Assembly: GCA_039586095.1 (NCBI GenBank)
Contig: JBDHLB010000086.1
Location: forward strand, 1 to 8,957
Origin: JBDHBD01 sp039586095
GTDB lineage: Bacteria > Gemmatimonadota > Gemmatimonadetes > Palauibacterales > Palauibacteraceae
Direction of reading: 5' to 3'
Length of the DNA stretch: 8,957 nt
Shown: positions 1-5,712 of the stretch, piece after piece
How positions within the stretch are numbered: the first letter of the stretch is position 1
Layout: every line of letters begins with the position of its first letter
Program-made: the position numbers and the translations under genes
The notes under the pieces: model-generated
The model's input: the letters and a program-made list of their open reading frames with translations, nothing else
Databases searched by the model: none
What the model was told of the DNA's origin: nothing

Positions 1-2
1 GG

Positions 3-515
3 GCTGAGGCGGACGTGTGGCAGGGCCGATACCCGGATCGGCCGTTCGTTTTACTGGCTCAGCCGAGCCTGTTCGACGCGACACGCGCGCCGACCGGGCA
101 GCACACCGCGTGGGCGTACTGCCATGTGCCGCACGGATCGCGACGCGACATGACAACGGAGGTCGAACGTCAGGTGGAGCGGTTCGCGCCGGGGTTCGTC
201 GATTGCGTGCTCGCGCGCCACATCCACTCGGCCTCCGACCTGGAAGCCTACAACGCCAACTACGTCGGTGGAGACATCACGGGTGGCGTAATGGACCTGG
301 GCCAGCTGTTCGCACGGCCAGTCGGGTGGTGGCGTCCCTACGAGACGCCCGTGGAGGGGCTCTACCTCTGCTCCGCTTCGACTCCGCCGGGTGGCGGTGT
401 GCACGGAATGTGTGGCTTCTTCGCGGCGCGCGCCGCGATCCGTCGATCGTTCCCGGGCTTGCGAACCCTCGTACGGCCCGACCGTTTGAGACGGAACGCG
501 GAGCAGGAGGCATGA
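3..515 (+). CDS. C-terminal part of a phytoene-desaturase-like FAD-dependent oxidoreductase (5' end outside window)
   Basis: The open frame enters from the left edge and ends at a TGA at 513-515, giving about 170 residues with no start visible. The residues resemble the C-terminal half of the NAD(P)/FAD-dependent oxidoreductases of the phytoene desaturase / CrtI-like type (COG1233). These carry a WAYCHVP strand, an N-A-N-Y-V-G-G-D-I segment, and a terminal S-x-x-T-P-P-G-G-G-V-H-G-M-C-G motif followed by an A-A-R helix, which is the part of the FAD site that closes over the isoalloxazine ring. The N-terminal Rossmann GxGxxG motif must lie upstream, outside the window. Members act on carotenoids or other polyenes, but many are of unknown substrate, and nothing here identifies one. 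The gene overlaps the following transporter by ATGA, so the two are probably cotranscribed. Family assignment is fairly sure; substrate is unknown. Confidence 0.8.
   Translation, partial: AEADVWQGRYPDRPFVLLAQPSLFDATRAPTGQHTAWAYCHVPHGSRRDMTTEVERQVERFAPGFVDCVLARHIHSASDLEAYNANYVGGDITGGVMDLGQLFARPVGWWRPYETPVEGLYLCSASTPPGGGVHGMCGFFAARAAIRRSFPGLRTLVRPDRLRRNAEQEA
421..438. repeat. 18-bp perfect palindrome inside the oxidoreductase gene
   Basis: TCGCGGCGCGCGCCGCGA reads the same on both strands and lies within the codons for the F-A-A-R-A-A helix. It is made almost only of GC and CG steps. In DNA this rich in GC and in Ala/Arg codons such a palindrome can arise by chance, so no function is assigned. 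Confidence 0.6.
505..510 (+). promoter_or_regulatory. AGGAGG ribosome binding site next to the transporter start
   Basis: A perfect AGGAGG lies one base before the ATG at 512. That spacing is too short for normal initiation at 512. Either ribosomes terminating at the overlapping TGA (513-515) re-initiate here, or the true start is the in-frame GTG at 542, which has its own purine-rich GAGGGGG stretch at 524-530, 11 bases upstream. Confidence 0.5.
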
Positions 516-2029
516 ACGCTCGAGAGGGGGATGGACCCGACGTGAGCCCGCGGCAGTCGTCCGAGCCGGAAAGGAGGCGCGCCTGGTCCACGCGCCGGCG
601 GGTGGGTTTGCTGGCCGGCCCCATCGTGCTCTGCGCGGTGCTGTTCGCGCCGACGCCGGTCGACCTGTCGCCCGCTGGCTGGAAGACGGCCGGGGTCGGT
701 CTGCTGATGGCGATCTGGTGGCTGACCGAAGCGATGCCCATCCCGGCGACCTCCCTCGTTCCGCTGGTTCTGCTTCCGGTGCTGGGTGCGGGAGATATAG
801 ACCAGGTGGCCGCTCCCTACGCGAACCCCATCATCTTTCTGTTCATGGGCGGGTTCCTGATCGCGCTCGCCATGCAGCGCTGGAACCTGCACCGTCGCAT
901 CGCGCTCGCCATGCTGGCGAGGGTGGGCTCGAGTCCTCGCGGGCTCGTGGCGGGCTTCATGGCGGCGACGGCCCTGCTGAGCATGTGGGTCAGCAACACG
1001 GCGACCGCTCTGATGATGTTGCCGATCGGACTGTCGGTCGTGGAGCTGCTCGATCGCTCCGATACGACGCACGAAGAACCTGCGATGAAACGGCCTCTGA
1101 GCGTGGCGCTCATGCTCGGGATCGCCTACGCGGCCAGTATCGGCGGACTCGGGACCTTGATTGGCACGCCACCCAACGCGTTTCTGGCCGGCTTCATGTC
1201 CGAGGCGTACGGCGTGGAGCTCGGGTTCGCCCGCTGGATGTTGCTGGGCATCCCGCTGGTTCTCGTGGCCCTCCCGCTGGTGTTCCTGGTGCTGACACGC
1301 GTCGCCTTCCGCCTGCAGCCGGAGCCGATCCCGGGTGCGGCCGAGGTCATCGCGGAGGCCCGAACCAGACAGGGTCCGTTGGGCAGAGCCGAACGGCTGG
1401 TGGGCGGAGTGTTTGCGGTCGTCGCCGTCCTGTGGATGACGCGACCCCTGCTTGACGACTGGCTGCCCGGACTCTCCGACGCGGGCATCGCGATGGCAGG
1501 GGGAGTGGCGCTCTTTCTCCTGCCGGTCGATTTCCGCCAGGGTCGATTCGTGCTCAACTGGGAATGGGCACGGCGCCTCCCGTGGGGCGTTTTGATTCTG
1601 TTCGGCGGGGGGCTGAGCCTCGCAAGCGCCATCGACCGCACGGGCCTCAACGAGTGGATCGGTTCCAGCGCGGCGGGTGTCTCCCACTGGCCGTTCGCCG
1701 CCTTTCTGCTGCTCGTGACCGCCTTCGTCGTGTTGCTCACCGAGCTCACCAGCAACACGGCCACCGCGGCGGCCTTTCTGCCCATCCTCGCTTCCATCGC
1801 GGTCCAGAGCGGATGGGACCCGCTCACGGTGGTGGCGCCGGCCGCGATCGGAGCGAGCTGCGCCTTCATGCTTCCGGTCGCCACACCACCGAACGCGATC
1901 GTGTACGGTAGCGGCCGTGTCACCGTGCCCCAGATGGCACGGGCGGGCGCGTATCTCAACGTGCTGATGATTCTCCTGGTCACCCTCACGGGTGTGGTCC
2001 TGGTGCCCCTGGTGTTCGGGACCTCGTAG
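512..2029 (+). CDS. DASS/SLC13-family sodium:dicarboxylate or sulfate symporter
   Basis: This 505-residue inner-membrane protein has two copies of the SNT signature of the divalent-anion:Na+ symporters: SNTAT at residues 161-165 and SNTAT at 414-418. Each is followed by a second conserved loop, GTPPNA at 218-223 and ATPPNAIVYG at 457-466. In solved family members (VcINDY) these paired motifs in the two inverted repeats build the sodium and carboxylate sites. Hydrophobic segments run almost throughout from residue 31, with a basic, cytosolic-looking stretch at 18-30. Length matches the family (about 460-550). Substrate could be C4-dicarboxylate, citrate, sulfate or another divalent anion and cannot be read from sequence. 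The start at 512 overlaps the upstream stop by ATGA; the GTG at 542 (residue 11) is an alternative, and the first ten residues are not conserved-looking. A terminator-like hairpin follows 18 bases after the stop. Confidence 0.93.
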   Translation: MNAREGDGPDVSPRQSSEPERRRAWSTRRRVGLLAGPIVLCAVLFAPTPVDLSPAGWKTAGVGLLMAIWWLTEAMPIPATSLVPLVLLPVLGAGDIDQVAAPYANPIIFLFMGGFLIALAMQRWNLHRRIALAMLARVGSSPRGLVAGFMAATALLSMWVSNTATALMMLPIGLSVVELLDRSDTTHEEPAMKRPLSVALMLGIAYAASIGGLGTLIGTPPNAFLAGFMSEAYGVELGFARWMLLGIPLVLVALPLVFLVLTRVAFRLQPEPIPGAAEVIAEARTRQGPLGRAERLVGGVFAVVAVLWMTRPLLDDWLPGLSDAGIAMAGGVALFLLPVDFRQGRFVLNWEWARRLPWGVLILFGGGLSLASAIDRTGLNEWIGSSAAGVSHWPFAAFLLLVTAFVVLLTELTSNTATAAAFLPILASIAVQSGWDPLTVVAPAAIGASCAFMLPVATPPNAIVYGSGRVTVPQMARAGAYLNVLMILLVTLTGVVLVPLVFGTS

Positions 2030-2047
2030 CGTCGGAACCGCCATTCC

Positions 2048-2090
2048 GCTGTCGGGTTTCCAGCACCCGGCAGCTTGAATACTTTCTCTT
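2048..2090 (+). terminator. Probable intrinsic terminator after the DASS transporter gene
   Basis: GCTGTCGGGT (2048-2057) pairs with ACCCGGCAGC (2065-2074) through ten base pairs, one of them G-U (2052/2070), around a 7-nt loop. The stem is followed at once by a T-rich stretch, TTGAATACTTTCTCTT (2075-2090), 9 of 16 bases T in an otherwise very GC-rich region. It begins 18 bases after the stop codon at 2029, as expected for a rho-independent terminator, although the T-tract is interrupted. It separates the oxidoreductase/transporter unit from the secD operon. Confidence 0.65.
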
Positions 2091-2106
2091 GCTTCGATCC
2101 CGTCAC

Positions 2107-2131
2107 CCGGAGTGCGTGACACCGCACTCGG
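2107..2131 (+). promoter_or_regulatory. Hairpin in the secD leader, with a competing fold
   Basis: CCGGAGTGCG (2107-2116) pairs with CGCACTCGG (2123-2131) through nine base pairs with G2109 bulged and a 6-nt loop. GTCAC at 2102-2106 can instead pair with GTGAC at 2116-2120, which would break the first stem. No T-run follows, so it is not a simple terminator. It could be an mRNA leader structure, an operator-like dyad, or chance. Confidence 0.35.
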
Positions 2132-2200
2132 ACCGACGGGCCGCGGCAGCCCGGCCAAGGAGCGGGCTTCCGCAAAAGGCGGCAGACACTTTGTGGATCT

Positions 2201-2217
2201 GCGGCGACGATCGCCGC
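2201..2217 (+). promoter_or_regulatory. Hairpin directly upstream of the secD ribosome binding site
   Basis: GCGGCGA (2201-2207) and TCGCCGC (2211-2217) form a perfect 7-bp stem with a 3-nt loop. It ends five bases before the GGAG at 2223-2226, the likely secD Shine-Dalgarno sequence, which sits 10 bases before the ATG at 2237. Its place could affect ribosome access, but short GC stems are common in such DNA. Confidence 0.35.
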
Positions 2218-2236
2218 GGTTTGGAGACCCGGACGC

Positions 2237-3961
2237 ATGTTCGACTCGGTTCGATCGCGAATCATTCTGATTGTCGGGCTCCTGCTCCTGTGCGGGTGGG
2301 CGCTATTGCCAAAGGAAGGTCCCGAGGGTGAGCGGATCTCTCCGCTCAATCTGGGGCTGGATCTACAGGGAGGGATGCACCTTGCCGTAGAGATCGATGA
2401 TCCGGACGGGACGCTGACCGGCGAACAGAAGACGGACGCCATCGATCGCACGCTGACCACGATTCGGAACCGGATCGACGAGTTCGGCGTGCGCGAGCCT
2501 ACGATCCAGAAGGTCGGCAACGAGCGAATCATCGTGGAGCTCGCGGGTATCGACGACCCGGAACGGGCGAAGGCGATCGTAGAACGCACGGCGTTCCTCG
2601 AGTTCAAGATGCTCACGGAGGGCGAGCCCTTCAGCGGTTTCATCCGGGCGCTGCCGCGACTGGACCGCGCCGTGGTGGCGGCCGTCGGTCCCGAAGGCCT
2701 CGAGCCGGCCGAGCCGATCGCACCTGAAGTGGACCTGTCGGACATTCTCGAGGGCGCCGCGCCCGACACGGCGTCACAGACTGAGGGGGAGACCGAGGCG
2801 GGTCAGGCCGGGGACACCGCGGCGGCCGGCGAGGAACCCACGACCGCGGAAGGGGCCGCGGCGGAGGTGGCCGGCGACACGACACCACCGGAGGCCGGGC
2901 AGGAGCTCGCTCCGCTGTCGCGTCTGTTGCTGGAGGGTCGCACCCCGGGCGAGCTGCTCGTGGCCGAGCAGGACGTTCCGACGGTAGAGCGCTACCTGGC
3001 GCTCGAAGGGGTTCAGGACGCCATCCCGCGAGGGTACGCTCTCCATTGGGGCAGCGAAGTCGCCGCTCTCGGCGGGGCGTCGTACCGACCGCTCTACGTC
3101 CTCGAGGCCGAACCGATCCTGACCGGCGAGTTCCTCGCGGACGCAGGGCCGGCAACCAGGGACCCGACCTTCAACCGGCCGATCGTTCCCTTCGAGACCA
3201 CACGCCGGGGCGCCCGCATCTTCGAGCGGGGGACGGCGCCGAACGTCGGCAAGAACATGGGAATCGTTCTGGACGGGCGGGTGCAGAGCTACGCCGTGCT
3301 GCGGTCCACGCTGAGCCGACGGGCACAGATCGAGCTTGCTCCGGGCTCGCCGTTCCAGGAAGCTCAGGACCTCGCGCTCGTGCTCAGAGCTGGCGCTCTG
3401 CCACAGCCCATCCGGATCGTCGAGGAGCGTACCGTGGGACCCTCGCTGGGGGCCGACTCGATCCGGCAGGGCACGATCGCCTTCATCGTCGGGATCATCG
3501 CCGTCGTCGTTCTGATGATCGCCTACTACCGTGCAGCCGGGGCGATGGCCGTGGCCGCGATGGCCGTGTACGTGGTCCTCGTGCTCGGCGGTTTGGCGGG
3601 ACTCGGAGCCACACTCACGCTGCCGGGCATCGCGGGGCTCATCCTGTCGGTCGGAATGGCGGTGGACGCGAATGTGCTGATCTTCGAGCGTGTCCGTGAG
3701 GAGGTCGAAGCCGAAAAGACCCCGCGCACGGCGGTCGATGCGGGATTCGGGAATGCCCTTTCAGCGATCGTCGACGCCAACCTGACCACGCTCATCACGG
3801 GCATCATCCTGTTCCAGTTCGGGACCGGACCGGTACGAGGGTTCGCGGTGACACTCTGTATCGGGATTGTCGCTTCGTTCTTCTCGGCGATCTTTGTCAC
3901 TCGGACGTTCTTCATGATCTACCTGGACCGCCGCTCGCCGAGCGCGCCGGTCAGCATCTAG
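2237..3961 (+). CDS. secD: Protein translocase subunit SecD
   Basis: SecD works with SecF beside the SecYEG channel and uses the proton motive force to pull secreted proteins across the membrane. The 574-residue product has a first membrane segment at about 9-24 and the P1 entry motif LDLQGG at 41-46. A large periplasmic domain extends to about 400, where VGPSLGADSI (400-409) leads into five more membrane segments. The conserved helix VGMAVDANVLIFERVREE (472-489) carries Asp477, equivalent to the proton-relay aspartate of SecD, and the late motif FGTGPVRGFAVTL lies at 528-540. Residues about 150-225 form an Ala/Glu/Thr/Gly-rich acidic insert that I do not recognise in standard SecD. The ATG at 2237 is preceded by GGAG (2223-2226). 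yajC, often found before secD, is absent here. secF follows after 12 bases; SecD and SecF are not fused. Confidence 0.96.
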   Translation: MFDSVRSRIILIVGLLLLCGWALLPKEGPEGERISPLNLGLDLQGGMHLAVEIDDPDGTLTGEQKTDAIDRTLTTIRNRIDEFGVREPTIQKVGNERIIVELAGIDDPERAKAIVERTAFLEFKMLTEGEPFSGFIRALPRLDRAVVAAVGPEGLEPAEPIAPEVDLSDILEGAAPDTASQTEGETEAGQAGDTAAAGEEPTTAEGAAAEVAGDTTPPEAGQELAPLSRLLLEGRTPGELLVAEQDVPTVERYLALEGVQDAIPRGYALHWGSEVAALGGASYRPLYVLEAEPILTGEFLADAGPATRDPTFNRPIVPFETTRRGARIFERGTAPNVGKNMGIVLDGRVQSYAVLRSTLSRRAQIELAPGSPFQEAQDLALVLRAGALPQPIRIVEERTVGPSLGADSIRQGTIAFIVGIIAVVVLMIAYYRAAGAMAVAAMAVYVVLVLGGLAGLGATLTLPGIAGLILSVGMAVDANVLIFERVREEVEAEKTPRTAVDAGFGNALSAIVDANLTTLITGIILFQFGTGPVRGFAVTLCIGIVASFFSAIFVTRTFFMIYLDRRSPSAPVSI

Positions 3962-3963
3962 GC

Positions 3964-3967
3964 GAGG
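3964..3967 (+). promoter_or_regulatory. Ribosome binding site of secF
   Basis: GAGG lies six bases before the ATG at 3974, inside the 12-nt secD-secF gap. It supports that start over the in-frame ATG at 3980 (residue 3), which would also give a normal SecF. Confidence 0.55.
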
Positions 3968-3973
3968 CGCGCG

Positions 3974-4927
3974 ATGAGGATGAGGCTGTTTCGAAACGCC
4001 AACTACGAGTTTCTCGGACGACGACGGCAGGCGTACTTCGTCTCCGGTGTGATCATCCTGGTCGGCCTGGTGTCCATCTTTCTCCACCGGGGTCTGAATG
4101 CCGGCGTGGAGTTCACGGGAGGAACGCTGGTCCAGATCCGGTTCTCCGAGCAGACCACGGTGGCCGAGCTGCGAGACGTGCTGGCGACCGTCGGGTTCGG
4201 CACCGCGCAGATTCAGCAGCTCAGGGGGTCCGGCCTGTCCGGCGGCGACTCGGGTCAGGAGTTCATGTTCCGTGTCCCCGTCTTCCAGCAGACCGGAGAG
4301 GGGGGCGTGCTGAACGTCATGCAGACGGCGCTCGAAGACCGCTTCGGAGCCGACTCCTACGAGCTGGAGCGCGTGGAGGCCGTCGGTCCCCGGGTCGGTG
4401 GAGAGCTACAGGTGAAGGCGACCTACGCCATTCTCCTCTCCTTCCTGCTGACGCTCATCTACCTGGCCTTCCGCTTCGAATGGCGCTTCGGTGTGGCCGC
4501 GGTGATCGCGACGGTACACGACATCTTGATCACGTTCGGCTTCATCTCGCTGGTGAACATCGAGATCACTCTCGCGACGGTCGCCGCGATTCTCACCATC
4601 GTGGGGTACTCGCTGAACGACACGATCGTGGTGTTCGACCGGGTCAGGGAGAACATTCGGAAGAAGCGCAAGGAGCCGTACGCAGCGACGCTGAACCGGA
4701 GCATCAACGAGACCCTGCCACGCACCGTGCTGACGAGCGGCACGACACTGGTCGCGCTGCTCTCCCTGTACGTGCTGGGCGGTGCGGTGATTCGGCCCTT
4801 CGCGCTGGTCCTCATCGCCGGGATTCTGGTGGGGACGTACTCGTCCATCTTCGTCGCCTCGCCAGCCCTTCTGGAGATTCAGGAGCACCGGCGAAGGCGA
4901 GCGAAGCACGCGCAAGCCACGGGGTGA
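3974..4927 (+). CDS. secF: Protein translocase subunit SecF
   Basis: SecF is the partner of SecD in the proton-driven SecDF complex. This 317-residue protein has the family order: first membrane segment at about 21-37, the periplasmic entry motif GVEFTGGT (44-51), and VGPRVGGEL (137-145) before membrane segment 2 (about 150-166). RFEWRFG follows at 167-173, then ATVHDILITFGF (179-190). The core signature LTIVGYSLNDTIVVFDRVREN is at 207-227, with Asp216 in the position of the conserved intramembrane acid. TSGTTLVALLSLYVLGG follows at 254-270, and the last membrane segment at about 277-299. The C-terminal tail is strongly basic (RRRRAKH), as expected for a cytosolic end. Length is typical. The TGA stop overlaps the tatD GTG start by four bases. 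I see nothing missing or unusual in the motifs. Confidence 0.96.
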   Translation: MRMRLFRNANYEFLGRRRQAYFVSGVIILVGLVSIFLHRGLNAGVEFTGGTLVQIRFSEQTTVAELRDVLATVGFGTAQIQQLRGSGLSGGDSGQEFMFRVPVFQQTGEGGVLNVMQTALEDRFGADSYELERVEAVGPRVGGELQVKATYAILLSFLLTLIYLAFRFEWRFGVAAVIATVHDILITFGFISLVNIEITLATVAAILTIVGYSLNDTIVVFDRVRENIRKKRKEPYAATLNRSINETLPRTVLTSGTTLVALLSLYVLGGAVIRPFALVLIAGILVGTYSSIFVASPALLEIQEHRRRRAKHAQATG

Positions 4928-5712
4928 CCAGAGCGCTCAGCTTCGACTCCCATCTGCACCTCACAGACGCTCGCCTCCGGGACGATCGGGCGGACGTACT
5001 CGAGCGAGCGCGGGCCGCCGGGGTCACGGAGATGGTCACGGTGGCGACCAATCCGGCCGATGCGGCCGACTGCGTGAGGCTCGCCTCGGACGAGCCTGGC
5101 ATTTGGGCCTCGGCCGGTCTCCATCCGCACGAAGCGGCCGCATTTTCGGCGTCGGCTCTTACCGAAATCGCGAGCTTGTTGGACCACGAGGCCGTGGTGG
5201 CCGTCGGCGAGACGGGCCTCGATTTCTATTACGAGAACGCCCCGCGCGAGGTACAAACTGAAGCGTTTCGTGCACAGGCGGAGCTGGCCGCAAGCCACGG
5301 CCTGCCCCTGATCGTGCACTCGCGCGAAGCAGATACGGAGACCGCGGCGGTCATCGACGACTTCAAAGGACGCGTGACCGGGGTCCTGCACTGCTTCACG
5401 GGTGGTCGAGAGCTGCTGGAAGTCGGCCTTGCCGCTGATTGGCACGTATCCTTCTCGGGGATCGTCACGTTCGCGAAAGAGCTGGAGGAGATCGTCCGAC
5501 GTGTGCCGGTGGAGAGGCTCCTGATCGAGACGGACAGCCCGTATTTGGCCCCAGCCCCCAAACGCGGCAAGCGCAACGAGCCGTCCTTCCTTCCGCACAC
5601 CTGTCGCCGCGTGGCCGAGCTGCGGGGCTCGACAGCCGAGGAGGTGGCAGCCCTGACGCGTCGAAATGCGCGCCGCTTCTATGGGCTTCCGGAGACGCCA
5701 GACATCCGATGA
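4924..5712 (+). CDS. tatD: TatD-family metal-dependent hydrolase / 3'-5' DNase
   Basis: The 262-residue TIM-barrel protein has the full set of TatD metal ligands: H10 and H12 in DSHLHL (8-13), E96 in VGETGLDFYY (94-103), H132 in VHSREA (131-136), H156 in LHCFTGG (155-161) and D204 in IETDSPYLAP (201-210). GLHPH (65-69) and RGKRNEP (214-220) are further family signatures. Characterised members are Mg-dependent exonucleases linked to DNA repair or turnover; despite the name, TatD is not needed for Tat export. The GTG at 4924 is chosen because it overlaps the secF stop as GTGA and places the HxH motif at the usual distance from the N-terminus. There is no Shine-Dalgarno sequence close by, so initiation probably depends on coupling to secF. 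The stop overlaps the mutL ATG (ATGA). Known paralogues (YcfH, YjjV) cannot be told apart here. Confidence 0.93.
   Translation: MTRALSFDSHLHLTDARLRDDRADVLERARAAGVTEMVTVATNPADAADCVRLASDEPGIWASAGLHPHEAAAFSASALTEIASLLDHEAVVAVGETGLDFYYENAPREVQTEAFRAQAELAASHGLPLIVHSREADTETAAVIDDFKGRVTGVLHCFTGGRELLEVGLAADWHVSFSGIVTFAKELEEIVRRVPVERLLIETDSPYLAPAPKRGKRNEPSFLPHTCRRVAELRGSTAEEVAALTRRNARRFYGLPETPDIR

Larger units (their letters stand above)
2091..2236 (+). promoter_or_regulatory. Non-coding upstream region and leader of the secD operon
   Basis: These 146 bases lie between the probable terminator and the secD start and hold no convincing gene. The operon promoter is expected here by position, but I see no good -35/-10 pair for a housekeeping sigma factor. 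The region has several small hairpins: 2107-2131 (9 bp with one bulge), 2137-2153 (5 bp) and 2201-2217 (7 bp). No tRNA, riboswitch consensus or leader peptide with a stop before secD was recognised. Confidence 0.4.

Noticed and set aside
17..511. In-frame open extension of the DASS transporter to 17, giving a 670-residue protein
   Set aside because: The added 165 residues are Arg/Ala-rich and resemble no domain, and they overlap the clearly coding oxidoreductase frame. The transporter's first membrane segment begins after 512.
992..1768. Near-identical AGCAACACGGC stretches at 992 and 1751, considered as a DNA repeat
   Set aside because: They encode the two SNT motifs of the internally duplicated DASS fold, so the likeness is explained by the protein.
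362..2158. 598-codon minus-strand open frame opposite the transporter
   Set aside because: Its product is His/Arg/Gln-rich without motifs, as expected for the complement of GC-rich membrane-protein codons. The + strand has clear SNT motifs over the same bases.
2089..2331. 80-codon + strand frame starting in the intergenic region, considered as a secretion-monitoring leader peptide
   Set aside because: No signal sequence or arrest motif, no ribosome binding site, and it runs about 95 bases into secD in another frame.
1126..2769. 547-codon minus-strand open frame across the transporter end and secD start
   Set aside because: Ser/Arg/Pro-rich with no domain, and it runs through the terminator and into conserved SecD coding sequence. 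An antisense shadow.
5439..5708. 90-codon upstream in-frame extension of mutL
   Set aside because: Lies wholly inside the conserved TatD frame. The ATG at 5709 gives the standard MutL N-terminus (ILPDHVANQIAAGE).
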